11,369 nt of DNA from Peptococcaceae bacterium (lineage in GTDB: Bacteria > Bacillota > Peptococcia > Peptococcales > Peptococcaceae). The stretch spans positions 1-11,369 of the forward strand of contig JAFNVD010000103.1 of the NCBI GenBank assembly GCA_017383785.1. The letters run 5' to 3'. Each line of letters starts with the position of its first letter. The stretch's first letter is position 1. The notes below the pieces were generated by a model that was not told the DNA's origin, ran no database searches, and saw only the letters and a program-made list of their open reading frames with translations. Shown here one piece after another: positions 1-6,121 of this stretch. The position numbers were made by a program, and so were the translations under genes.

Positions 1-740
1 CAGAATATGATGGTGTATTTCCATCGGATTATAAAGCGATGTTGTCGTTACCGGGTATTGGTGAATACACTGCTGGTGCCATTGGCTCTGTTTGTTTTGA
101 TTTGCCGGAGCCTGCGGTAGATGGCAATGTACTTCGTATTATCAGTCGCATTACGGAAAATTACAATAATATTTTATCTCCGGTTATGAAAAAAGAGATT
201 ACACAAATTTTGCGCAATATATATCCGTCCGGAGAGTTGGCCTATTTGTTTAACCAAAGTATGATGGAATTGGGTGCAACGGTATGTGTGCCAAATGGTG
301 CTCCAAAATGTGATATCTGTCCGGTACAGCAGATTTGTATGGCGTACGCAAATCATACATGGGAGATGTTGCCGCAGAAAGAGGCAAAGAAAAAACGTAA
401 GGTTGAGCATAAAACAGTATTTGTTTTGCAATCCAGAGAAAAAACTGCTATAGAAAAGCGTTCTGCCAAGGGATTATTGGCAGGGCTATGGCAGTATCCA
501 AATGTAGAAGGTACATTAGATGTGCAAGCAGCACTCGACATAGCAGCTTCATGGCAGGTAAAGCCTGTCGCTGTGCAAAAAGAATTGCATGACAAGCATA
601 TTTTCACCCATGTAGAATGGCATATGGTATGCTATTATTTAGAGTGTGAAAGTGAGAATGCACAATTTACATGGGTGAATGCGGATGCACTTCAGAATGA
701 AATTGCATTGCCTACAGCGTTTAAGAAGTTTTCTCTATAA
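1..740 (+). CDS. mutY: A/G-specific adenine glycosylase MutY (5' end missing)
   Basis: This base-excision repair enzyme removes adenine mispaired with 8-oxoguanine or guanine. The frame is open from the first base of the window (first full codon at 3), and about 100 N-terminal residues lie outside. Visible parts in order are the helix-hairpin-helix LPGIGEYTAGAIGS (48-89) and VDGNV with the catalytic Asp codon at 120-122. Four cysteines at 285, 309, 318 and 336 form the 4Fe-4S ligand set, spaced C-x7-C-x2-C-x5-C. This is one residue longer in the first gap than E. coli MutY (C-x6). A C-terminal Nudix-like 8-oxoG recognition domain starts near 409 and includes the typical GLLAGLWQYPN and HIFTHVEWHM stretches. 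The stop overlaps the convergent minus-strand gene by 20 bases. The family assignment is firm; the true start cannot be seen. Confidence 0.95.
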   Translation, partial: EYDGVFPSDYKAMLSLPGIGEYTAGAIGSVCFDLPEPAVDGNVLRIISRITENYNNILSPVMKKEITQILRNIYPSGELAYLFNQSMMELGATVCVPNGAPKCDICPVQQICMAYANHTWEMLPQKEAKKKRKVEHKTVFVLQSREKTAIEKRSAKGLLAGLWQYPNVEGTLDVQAALDIAASWQVKPVAVQKELHDKHIFTHVEWHMVCYYLECESENAQFTWVNADALQNEIALPTAFKKFSL

Positions 741-1008
741 AATCTGCAACAACATCAGATAGATGTACAGGTGACAACTGATATGCGTTGCATAGTTGTA
801 CCAATGTTTCGACTTCTGCCTGAATGGTGGTAATATCGTGCATTTGGGCGATAGGGCGAATGAGTTTGCCAATGATTTCGAATGCATGAATCCCGTAGGA
901 GCGATATACGCCGATATCCGGATGGATACATCGTTCTGCAATGATATGATATTCCCATGTAGGTGTGGTTGTTTGATTTGAGTATATAGTAGTATTGTTG
1001 TTCTGCAT
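721..1008 (-). CDS. Small conserved-looking protein, DUF6514-like
   Basis: A 95-residue protein of unknown function. I chose the ATG at 1006-1008 because AAAGGT (about 1016-1021 on the plus strand) sits 7 bases upstream of it. A GTG three codons earlier would lie inside that ribosome site. The N-terminus is Asn/Thr-rich and low in complexity. The rest looks like a folded small domain: WEYHIIAERC, then YGIHAFEIIGK, and an end with LSPVHLSDVVADFIEK. The pattern YGI..., a central DIT...EVETLVQLC helix and a final SPVHL.DVV.DFI resembles the DUF6514 family of Bacillota. That match is from memory of the family, not a search. There is no signal peptide or membrane segment. It converges on mutY with a 20-base overlap and diverges from dus. 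No function is proposed. Confidence 0.75.
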   Translation of the reverse strand: MQNNNTTIYSNQTTTPTWEYHIIAERCIHPDIGVYRSYGIHAFEIIGKLIRPIAQMHDITTIQAEVETLVQLCNAYQLSPVHLSDVVADFIEKTS

Positions 1009-1041
1009 AAAATTCACCTTTCTTTTGTGTGGAGTAGTTAT

Positions 1042-1071
1042 ATCCTAACTGGTAATCTGCTGTTTCAGCAA
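1042..1071 (-). promoter_or_regulatory. Possible promoter of the minus-strand small gene, with an inverted repeat
   Basis: On the minus strand TTGCTG (plus 1066-1071) is followed after 18 bases by TAGGAT (plus 1042-1047). This would start a leader of roughly 25-30 bases before the ATG at 1008. The -35 element is embedded in a perfect inverted repeat, TGCTG-TTT-CAGCA (1058-1070), which could be an operator. The -10 match is moderate, so this is only a candidate. Confidence 0.35.
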
Positions 1072-1191
1072 GGCAGTATGATACCGTCATGATGTACGCA
1101 AGGGTTATCGAACAGTCATAGAACAGGCGCAACTATCTATATTAACGAGAAAAATTATTGAGAAATTTTTTGTATATGGATTTTGTATTTA

Positions 1192-1207
1192 GAAAAGAGG
1201 CTTTTCC
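1192..1207 (+). promoter_or_regulatory. Ribosome-binding site of dus inside a small inverted repeat
   Basis: GAAAAG (1192-1197) and CTTTTC (1201-1206) are perfect complements around AGG, so the dus Shine-Dalgarno AGAGG (1196-1200) lies in the loop and arm of a short hairpin. Spacing to the ATG at 1208 is 7 bases. The site supports the chosen dus start. Whether the weak hairpin affects translation is unknown. Confidence 0.4.
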
Positions 1208-2146
1208 ATGAAATTTTATTTTGCACCGATGGAAGGAGTAAGCGGATATATTTATCGCAATGCCTATCACAAGTATTTTCATAGTATGGATCGATACTTT
1301 ACACCTTTTATTGCACCGAAGAAAAATCATGCCATGAGTAGCAAAGAAAAAAACGATGTGCTGCCGGCAAACAATATAGGGATGGAAGTTATTCCACAGA
1401 TCCTTACAAATCAAGCGGAGTATTTTCTTCATACTTCTGCTAAATTAGCGGAGATGGGGTACAAAGAGGTAAATTTAAATTTGGGGTGTCCGTCTTCCAC
1501 CGTGGTGACCAAAAAGAAAGGGGCAGGCTTTTTGTCTGAACCTGACCGATTGGAACATTTTCTTGAAGATGTAGTTAAAGGGTTAGAATCATTGAGGCTG
1601 CAGCTTTCTATCAAAACACGCATTGGGCTGCGTGATGCAGAAGAGTTTGCAGATCTTTTAGATTTGTACAATGACTTTCCGTTAACAGAGTTGATTATTC
1701 ATCCGCGATTACAGACAGATTTGTATAACAATACGCCAAATTGGGATGCATTTGCTCAGGCAGTGGCAACATCAAAGCATACATTGTGTTATAACGGTGA
1801 TATTTTTACAGTGGAAGCCTACCGCCGTTTTTGTGAAGCATTCCCACAGATTGACCATGTGATGCTGGGAAGAGGTATTTTACGCAATCCTTGTCTGCTT
1901 GGTCAGATTAAAGATGGAGAAAAAGTAGATTATCAGAAAATTTATGCGTTTCACAATGATATCCTGGATGGATATACCGAAGCCTTTTCTGGAGATCGTC
2001 CAGTGTTGTTTAAAATGAAAGAACTGTGGAGTCATATGCTTCCGTTGTTCCCAAAAGGAGAAGTCTATGCGAAAAACATTCGCAAAGTAGAGCGCATCAG
2101 CGAGTACCAAGGGATTGCAGCGCAGTTGTTTGGCACTGTACTTTAG
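1208..2146 (+). CDS. dus: tRNA-dihydrouridine synthase (Dus family)
   Basis: A 312-residue flavin enzyme that reduces uridine in the D-loop of tRNA to dihydrouridine, using NADPH. The TIM-barrel signature elements are in order: APMEGV near the start (FMN binding), NLGCPSSTVVTKKKGAG with the catalytic Cys of GCP (about residues 92-108), KTRIG, IIHPR (equivalent to the HxR flavin/phosphate site), CYNGDI, and MLGRGILRNP, the phosphate-binding segment near residue 220. The C-terminal helical region binds tRNA. The length matches the family. The start is supported by AGAGG 7 bases upstream. I cannot tell which Dus subgroup it is: its N-terminal stretch GYIYRNAYHKYF is typical of the clostridial type rather than E. 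coli DusA, B or C. It is probably transcribed alone, as hairpins follow it. It diverges from the minus-strand small gene. Confidence 0.94.
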   Translation: MKFYFAPMEGVSGYIYRNAYHKYFHSMDRYFTPFIAPKKNHAMSSKEKNDVLPANNIGMEVIPQILTNQAEYFLHTSAKLAEMGYKEVNLNLGCPSSTVVTKKKGAGFLSEPDRLEHFLEDVVKGLESLRLQLSIKTRIGLRDAEEFADLLDLYNDFPLTELIIHPRLQTDLYNNTPNWDAFAQAVATSKHTLCYNGDIFTVEAYRRFCEAFPQIDHVMLGRGILRNPCLLGQIKDGEKVDYQKIYAFHNDILDGYTEAFSGDRPVLFKMKELWSHMLPLFPKGEVYAKNIRKVERISEYQGIAAQLFGTVL

Positions 2147-2212
2147 TAAATAGTGTGTTGCATAGTGATAAGCAACAAAAAATATGCAAAAAGATATAAA
2201 TAAGCAACCGAT

Positions 2213-2246
2213 AAAAAAACGGGGCGAGAGAATTCTCGCTCCGTTT
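2213..2246 (-). terminator. Hairpin with T-run, terminator-like on the minus strand
   Basis: A 12-pair stem (2217-2228 with 2235-2246, one G-U pair) has a six-base loop. Read on the minus strand it is followed by a run of seven T (some paired). On the plus strand only three T follow the stem arm before CAG, so it would be a weak stop for dus. No minus-strand gene to its right explains this direction. Confidence 0.5.
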
Positions 2247-2261
2247 CAGACCGTAGACAAA

Positions 2262-2304
2262 GTGGTTTTGAAGCAAACGCTTCGAAGCCACTTTTCTTTA
2301 TTTT
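2262..2304 (+). terminator. Intrinsic terminator of dus
   Basis: A 13-pair stem (2262-2274 with 2279-2291, two G-U pairs) and a four-base loop AAAC are followed by the T-rich tract TTTTCTTTATTTTT. This is the best rho-independent terminator for the rightward dus transcript, about 115 bases after its stop codon. Confidence 0.75.
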
Positions 2305-2330
2305 TGATGAAATACTGCAATATATCAACG

Positions 2331-2377
2331 AAAAACAAAGAAAGATGGCGATTCTTCCACTTCCAATTCGCCATCTT
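2331..2377 (-). terminator. Third hairpin, terminator-like on the minus strand
   Basis: AAGATGGCGA (2342-2351) pairs with TCGCCATCTT (2368-2377) across a 16-base loop. On the minus strand the arm is followed by TTCTTTGTTTTT. On the plus strand TCTTTAAA follows, a poorer tract. It points against the gene direction of both neighbours. Confidence 0.45.
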
Positions 2378-2453
2378 CTTTAAATCCATGCAGCCAAACA
2401 AGAGGGTCAGCTCCATTTGACGGGCGGTTTTGATTTATACTAATTGAATCATT

Positions 2454-2483
2454 TTAACATGTGGATATAAATAAGTCTATAAT
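2454..2483 (+). promoter_or_regulatory. Possible upstream sigma-A-type promoter
   Basis: TTAACA (2454-2459) and a perfect TATAAT (2478-2483) are separated by 18 bases. Transcription would start near 2490 and give a leader of about 145 bases before hisS, or a short independent RNA. The region is AT-rich, so chance is possible. Confidence 0.4.
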
Positions 2484-2569
2484 TATGCAGAGAATTATAG
2501 GTAGTTTGGAAAACAAAATTTATTCTGTCATAGGTCTGTAGTTTCCTGCAAGTAATAGCAAGTTTTTTA

Positions 2570-2598
2570 TTGACAAACAGCCTTGAGTTTACTAAAAT
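2570..2598 (+). promoter_or_regulatory. Main promoter of the hisS-aspS operon (sigma-A type)
   Basis: A perfect -35 TTGACA (2570-2575), a 17-base spacer and TAAAAT (2593-2598) match the housekeeping consensus almost fully. The predicted start near 2605 leaves a leader of about 30 bases that contains the ribosome site AAGGGAAAGG ahead of the hisS ATG at 2637. Confidence 0.85.
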
Positions 2599-2636
2599 TA
2601 TTCAGATAGGGATTGTGAAGGGAAAGGATTGAGATC

Positions 2637-3902
2637 ATGTTAACCACACGACCAAGAGGGACTAACGATTTTCTTCCTGGCGAAAGCGAAAAATGGCAGT
2701 ACATTGAACAGCTTTGCCGTCAGGTGTGTGCCGAATATGGCTATAAAGAAATTCGTCTGCCTATTTTTGAACATACAGAAGTCTATCTGCGTAGCGTTGG
2801 GGAAACTAGCGATATCGTAGAAAAAGAAATGTACTCTTTCGAAGATAAAGGTTTGACTCATGTGACATTGCGTCCAGAGGGGACTGCCGGGACAGTACGT
2901 GCGTTTTTGGAAAACCGTTTATATGCAGACCCGCAGCCTACAAAACTGTATTATATGGGGCCGATGTTCCGTTATGATAAACCACAGGCCGGTCGTTACC
3001 GTCAGTTCAATCAATTTGGGATTGAAGTGTTTGGCGCAGATCATGCTACTATCGACGCAGAGGTAATTACCTTAGCTGTTGAGATTTTTAAACGTTTAGG
3101 CTTAACCGGTTTAAGCGTAAAAATCAATACTGTAGGCTGTGCAGATTGTCGTCCAAAACATATGGAAGAGTTGAAAACATACTTCCGTCAGCATGAAGAT
3201 AATTTGTGTGAAACTTGTCGTGATCGTCTAGAACGTAATCCATTGCGTATCTTAGACTGTAAAGAAGACGGCTGTAAAGCAGTAGCCAAAGGTGCTCCGA
3301 CAACGATTGAAGCAGCCTGCGACAATTGCAGCACACATTTTAACCAGCTGCTTGGCTATTTGGATGCGGTGGGCATCAGCTATGAGATTGATACCAATCT
3401 AGTACGTGGTTTGGACTACTATGTACGCACTGCATTTGAAGTAGTAATCAACAGTGTAGGCTCTGCACAGAATGCATTGTGCGGAGGCGGCCGTTACAAT
3501 GGTATGGTTGAACAGTTTGGCGGCGATGATATGCCTGGCATTGGGTATGCTATGGGTATGGAACGCTTGTTGCTTACATTAAAAGAACAGGGCATCGAAT
3601 TGCCTGTGGGCAAACACCCGGATGTGTATATCGCTCCATTGGGTGATGCTGCGCAGAAAGAAGCCTTTGTACTGACACAGGCATTGCGCAGTAGAAATAT
3701 CTATACTGAAAAAGATTATCTTGGGAAAAGTCTGAAAGCACAGATGAAAGCTGCAGACCGTTTCCAGGTAAAATATTGTGTAATCATCGGGGACAGCGAG
3801 TTAGAAAAAGGCATCGCAGTCGTGCGTGAAATGGCTACCGGTGAACAGCAAGAAATTGCATTATCCCAGTTGGTAGAAGATTTGGAAGGGAGATTAAAAT
3901 AA
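2637..3902 (+). CDS. hisS: Histidyl-tRNA synthetase
   Basis: A 421-residue class II synthetase that charges tRNA-His in the cytoplasm. It begins with the typical TRPRGTNDFLPGE. Motif 2 starts with FRYDKPQAGRYRQFNQFG at residue 111. The HisRS-specific segment LVRGLDYYVRT is at 255-265, and motif 3 GIGYAMGMERLLL at 301-313. An insertion from about 168 carries CxxC pairs (C168/C171 and more to about 230), as in many Bacillota HisRS, and may bind a metal. The anticodon-binding domain is at about 328-419. The length is normal for the family. The start is supported by AAGGGAAAGG upstream. It is the first gene of an operon with aspS, and its TAA shares its last A with the aspS ATG. No T-box is present upstream. 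Confidence 0.98.
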   Translation: MLTTRPRGTNDFLPGESEKWQYIEQLCRQVCAEYGYKEIRLPIFEHTEVYLRSVGETSDIVEKEMYSFEDKGLTHVTLRPEGTAGTVRAFLENRLYADPQPTKLYYMGPMFRYDKPQAGRYRQFNQFGIEVFGADHATIDAEVITLAVEIFKRLGLTGLSVKINTVGCADCRPKHMEELKTYFRQHEDNLCETCRDRLERNPLRILDCKEDGCKAVAKGAPTTIEAACDNCSTHFNQLLGYLDAVGISYEIDTNLVRGLDYYVRTAFEVVINSVGSAQNALCGGGRYNGMVEQFGGDDMPGIGYAMGMERLLLTLKEQGIELPVGKHPDVYIAPLGDAAQKEAFVLTQALRSRNIYTEKDYLGKSLKAQMKAADRFQVKYCVIIGDSELEKGIAVVREMATGEQQEIALSQLVEDLEGRLK

Positions 3903-5680
3903 TGTTAAAACGTACACACAATTGTAACGAATTACGTAAAGAACATGTAGGTCAAGAAGTTGTTTTATTAGGTTGGGCTCAGAAACGCAGAGACCACGGC
4001 GGTGTTATCTTTATCGACCTGCGTGACCGCTCCGGGATTGCACAGGTAACTGCAAGTCCAGAAACCTGCAGTGCAGAAGTATTTGCATCAGCTGACTCTG
4101 TAAGAAGTGAATATGTACTGGCTATCAAAGGTACTGTACGTCTCCGTCCAGAAGGTATGACAAACGATAAACTGGAATCCGGTGAAATCGATGTAGTAGC
4201 TACCGAACTGGAAATTCTGAACAAAGCAAAAACACCACCATTCTATTTAACCGATGATGTAGATGTAGATGAAAACATCCGTCTGAAATATCGTTATTTA
4301 GACTTGCGTCGTCCGGTAATGAAAAATAACATCATGCTGCGTCACAGAGTAGTAAAAGCAATGCGTGACTACTTGGATGAACAGGGCTTCTTAGAAATCG
4401 AGACCCCAATTCTGCAGAAAAGTACACCGGAAGGTGCTCGTGACTATTTGGTACCTAGCCGTGTACATGAGGGTGAATTCTTCGCTCTGCCACAGTCTCC
4501 ACAGCAGTTCAAACAGCTGTTAATGGTAGCAGGTATGGAAAAATACTTCCAGATTGCTCGTTGCTTCCGTGACGAAGACCTGCGTGCTGACCGTCAGCCT
4601 GAATTTACACAGCTGGATATGGAATTATCTTTCGTAGACGAAGATGACGTTATGACATTGAACGAAGGTCTGATCAAACATATCTTTAAAGTTGGTTTAG
4701 GCCGTGACATCGCAACTCCATTCCGTCGTATGACATGGGATGAAGCAATGAACAAATATGGTTCCGACAAACCGGACCTGCGTTTCGGTTTAGAAATGGT
4801 TGACTTAAGCGATATCGCTAGAGGCTGCGGTTTCAAAGTATTTGATCAGGCAGTTGTAAATGGCGGTGTTGTAAAAGCAATCAATGCAAAAGGCGGCGTG
4901 CACAAACTGTCTCGTCGTGATATCGATGCACTGACCAAATATGTATCTATCTATGGTGCAAAAGGTTTGGCATATTTCAGTATTAGCGATGAAAACGAAG
5001 TAAAATCTCCACTGCTGAAATTCTTGAGCGAAGAAGAAGTAAAAGCTATCTTCGATCGCGTAGGTGCTGAACCTGGCGATATTATTTTCTGCGTAGCAGA
5101 TACTTTCAAAACTACATGTGATGCTTTAGGCCATCTGCGCTTAGAACTGGGTAAACGTTTTGAATTAATCGATGAAGACGAACTGAGCTTCCTGTGGGTA
5201 ACAGAATTCCCTCTGTTAGAATGGGATGACGAAACAGAACGTTACTATGCAATGCACCACCCATTCACCTGCCCAATGATGGAAGATGTTCCTCTGATGG
5301 AAACCGATCCTGGCAAAGTGAGAGCACGTGCATATGATATGGTACTGAACGGCGTAGAAGTAGGCGGCGGTTCCATTCGTATTCACGATGGCGAACTGCA
5401 GGAAAAAATGTTCAAACTGTTGAACATGGCTCCGGAAGAATACACTGAACAGTTCAGCGGCTTACTGAATGCGTTCCAGTATGGTGCACCACCACACGGC
5501 GGTTTGGCATTTGGTGTAGATCGTCTGTTGATGCTGATGGCAAAACGCGACACAATTCGTGACGTAATTCCATTCCCTAAAACACAGAGTGCAATGGATG
5601 TAATGATGGAAGCTCCTTCTCCTGTAGCTGATGCTCAGTTGAAAGAACTGCACATCAAACTGGACATCAAAGAAAAATAA
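3902..5680 (+). CDS. aspS: Aspartyl-tRNA synthetase, probably non-discriminating (Asp/Asn)
   Basis: A 592-residue bacterial-type class II AspRS. The OB-fold anticodon domain is at 1-105, the catalytic core includes QSPQ (198-201) and motif 2 FRDEDLRADRQPEFTQLDME from residue 222, a GAD insertion domain lies at about 300-420, and motif 3 GGLAFGVDRLLML begins at 533. In the OB-fold, RRDHGG has His at residue 32 and LRPEG has Gly at residue 85. The equivalent His and Gly in Pseudomonas AspRS go with charging both tRNA-Asp and tRNA-Asn; discriminating E. coli has Leu and Lys there. The inference is that Asp-tRNA-Asn is amidated by GatCAB. Translation is coupled to hisS by a one-base overlap, with GGGAG inside the hisS end. 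Codon choice is more biased (CGT, CTG, GTA, GAA) than in flanking genes, consistent with high expression. Confidence 0.98.
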   Translation: MLKRTHNCNELRKEHVGQEVVLLGWAQKRRDHGGVIFIDLRDRSGIAQVTASPETCSAEVFASADSVRSEYVLAIKGTVRLRPEGMTNDKLESGEIDVVATELEILNKAKTPPFYLTDDVDVDENIRLKYRYLDLRRPVMKNNIMLRHRVVKAMRDYLDEQGFLEIETPILQKSTPEGARDYLVPSRVHEGEFFALPQSPQQFKQLLMVAGMEKYFQIARCFRDEDLRADRQPEFTQLDMELSFVDEDDVMTLNEGLIKHIFKVGLGRDIATPFRRMTWDEAMNKYGSDKPDLRFGLEMVDLSDIARGCGFKVFDQAVVNGGVVKAINAKGGVHKLSRRDIDALTKYVSIYGAKGLAYFSISDENEVKSPLLKFLSEEEVKAIFDRVGAEPGDIIFCVADTFKTTCDALGHLRLELGKRFELIDEDELSFLWVTEFPLLEWDDETERYYAMHHPFTCPMMEDVPLMETDPGKVRARAYDMVLNGVEVGGGSIRIHDGELQEKMFKLLNMAPEEYTEQFSGLLNAFQYGAPPHGGLAFGVDRLLMLMAKRDTIRDVIPFPKTQSAMDVMMEAPSPVADAQLKELHIKLDIKEK

Positions 5681-5707
5681 TCGGTGTTTTCTGAAAGGAG
5701 CACAACA

Positions 5708-5989
5708 ATGAGTATTGAAAACGTAATTCAGGAAATTGAAAGCCTGTTTCAGGAACACAATTATGATAAAGCTCGCTTTACTGTAGATTATGATCCACAG
5801 GAAGAAGGTATCTACTGTTTCTATACACCATTTATCGATAACAAAGGTTTTTTTGTATCTGACTATTTGCTGTATGTAGATGAAACATCTGTAGAAGATT
5901 TGGAAAAACTAAGAGCGTATATGGTCAGCAGAGGCATTAAATGCAGAGCTGAAGCATACTGGGAACCATCCTGGGGTAAACAGGCATAA
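5708..5989 (+). CDS. Small acidic protein of unknown function, co-operonic with aspS
   Basis: A 93-residue protein that I do not recognise. The ATG at 5708 is chosen because AAGGAG (5695-5700) lies 7 bases upstream. A GTG at 5684 in the same frame has no such site. The gene starts 27 bases after aspS and ends just before a strong terminator, so it is the last gene of hisS-aspS-X. The sequence is acidic and soluble, with no signal or membrane segment. The N-terminal helix is followed by a strand-rich core with many aromatics (YCFYTPFIDNKGFF, SDYLLYVDE), a helix (SVEDLEKLRAYMVSRG) and a strand with AEAYWEPSWG. The mixed alpha/beta pattern suggests a small folded domain. Co-transcription with two synthetases is compatible with a role in translation, but nothing in the sequence proves it. 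Confidence 0.82.
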   Translation: MSIENVIQEIESLFQEHNYDKARFTVDYDPQEEGIYCFYTPFIDNKGFFVSDYLLYVDETSVEDLEKLRAYMVSRGIKCRAEAYWEPSWGKQA

Positions 5990-6000
5990 TAAGAAAAATA

Positions 6001-6039
6001 AAAAGACACTGTACAAAATTCTGTGCAGTGTCTTTTTTA
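6001..6039 (+). terminator. Intrinsic terminator of the hisS-aspS operon
   Basis: An 11-pair stem (6005-6015 with 6022-6032, one G-U pair) with the six-base loop AAATTC is followed by seven T. Four A before the stem can pair with the T-run, so it may also stop transcription from the other strand. It separates the synthetase operon from spoIIIA. Confidence 0.92.
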
Positions 6040-6049
6040 TTTGCATTGT

Positions 6050-6077
6050 TCTATCCCTATACTTGTCCGCATATAGT
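6050..6077 (+). promoter_or_regulatory. Possible sigma-E promoter of the spoIIIA operon
   Basis: CATATAGT (6070-6077) fits the sigma-E -10 pattern CATAYANT at every fixed base. The region 13-14 bases upstream (TTCTATCC, about 6049-6056) is a poor -35 match. In Bacillus subtilis the spoIIIA operon is driven by sigma-E in the mother cell, and the position 45 bases before spoIIIAA fits that. The -35 weakness keeps this tentative. Confidence 0.45.
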
Positions 6078-6121
6078 GAAACATAGTTACTCGCGGTAAA
6101 TAGGTAAAAAGGGGCGATGAA

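Larger units (their letters stand above)
2196..2438. repeat. Candidate MITE-like or intergenic repeat element
   Basis: A block of about 240 bases filled with hairpins is bounded by imperfect inverted ends. TATAAATAAGCAACCG on the left (2195-2210) faces CGGTTTTGATTTATA on the right (2425-2439), whose complement reads TATAAATCAAAACCG. Seven outer and five inner bases agree, with a one-base length difference. There is no transposase and no clear target duplication, so this is a candidate only. Mobile status would rest on finding further copies elsewhere in the genome. Confidence 0.3.
2147..2636. other. 490-base intergenic region between dus and hisS
   Basis: No gene is supported here. Reading left to right, it contains an A-rich stretch (2147-2216), three hairpins (2217-2246, 2262-2291, 2342-2377), a short open stretch on the minus strand without a start codon (about 2328-2447), a weak promoter-like sequence (2454-2483) and the hisS promoter (2570-2598). 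No T-box leader is seen before hisS, although such leaders are common ahead of aminoacyl-tRNA synthetase genes in Bacillota: the main promoter leaves a leader of only about 30 bases. Confidence 0.8.

Noticed and set aside
755..1132. A 125-codon open frame on the minus strand overlapping the small DUF6514-like gene
   Set aside because: The other frame (721-1008) has the ribosome site and a sensible protein; this one is rich in Tyr, His, Arg and Cys and looks like a shadow.
2184..2420. A 78-codon plus-strand frame in the gap before hisS
   Set aside because: It runs through three hairpins including a terminator, has no ribosome site, and its composition reflects the stems.
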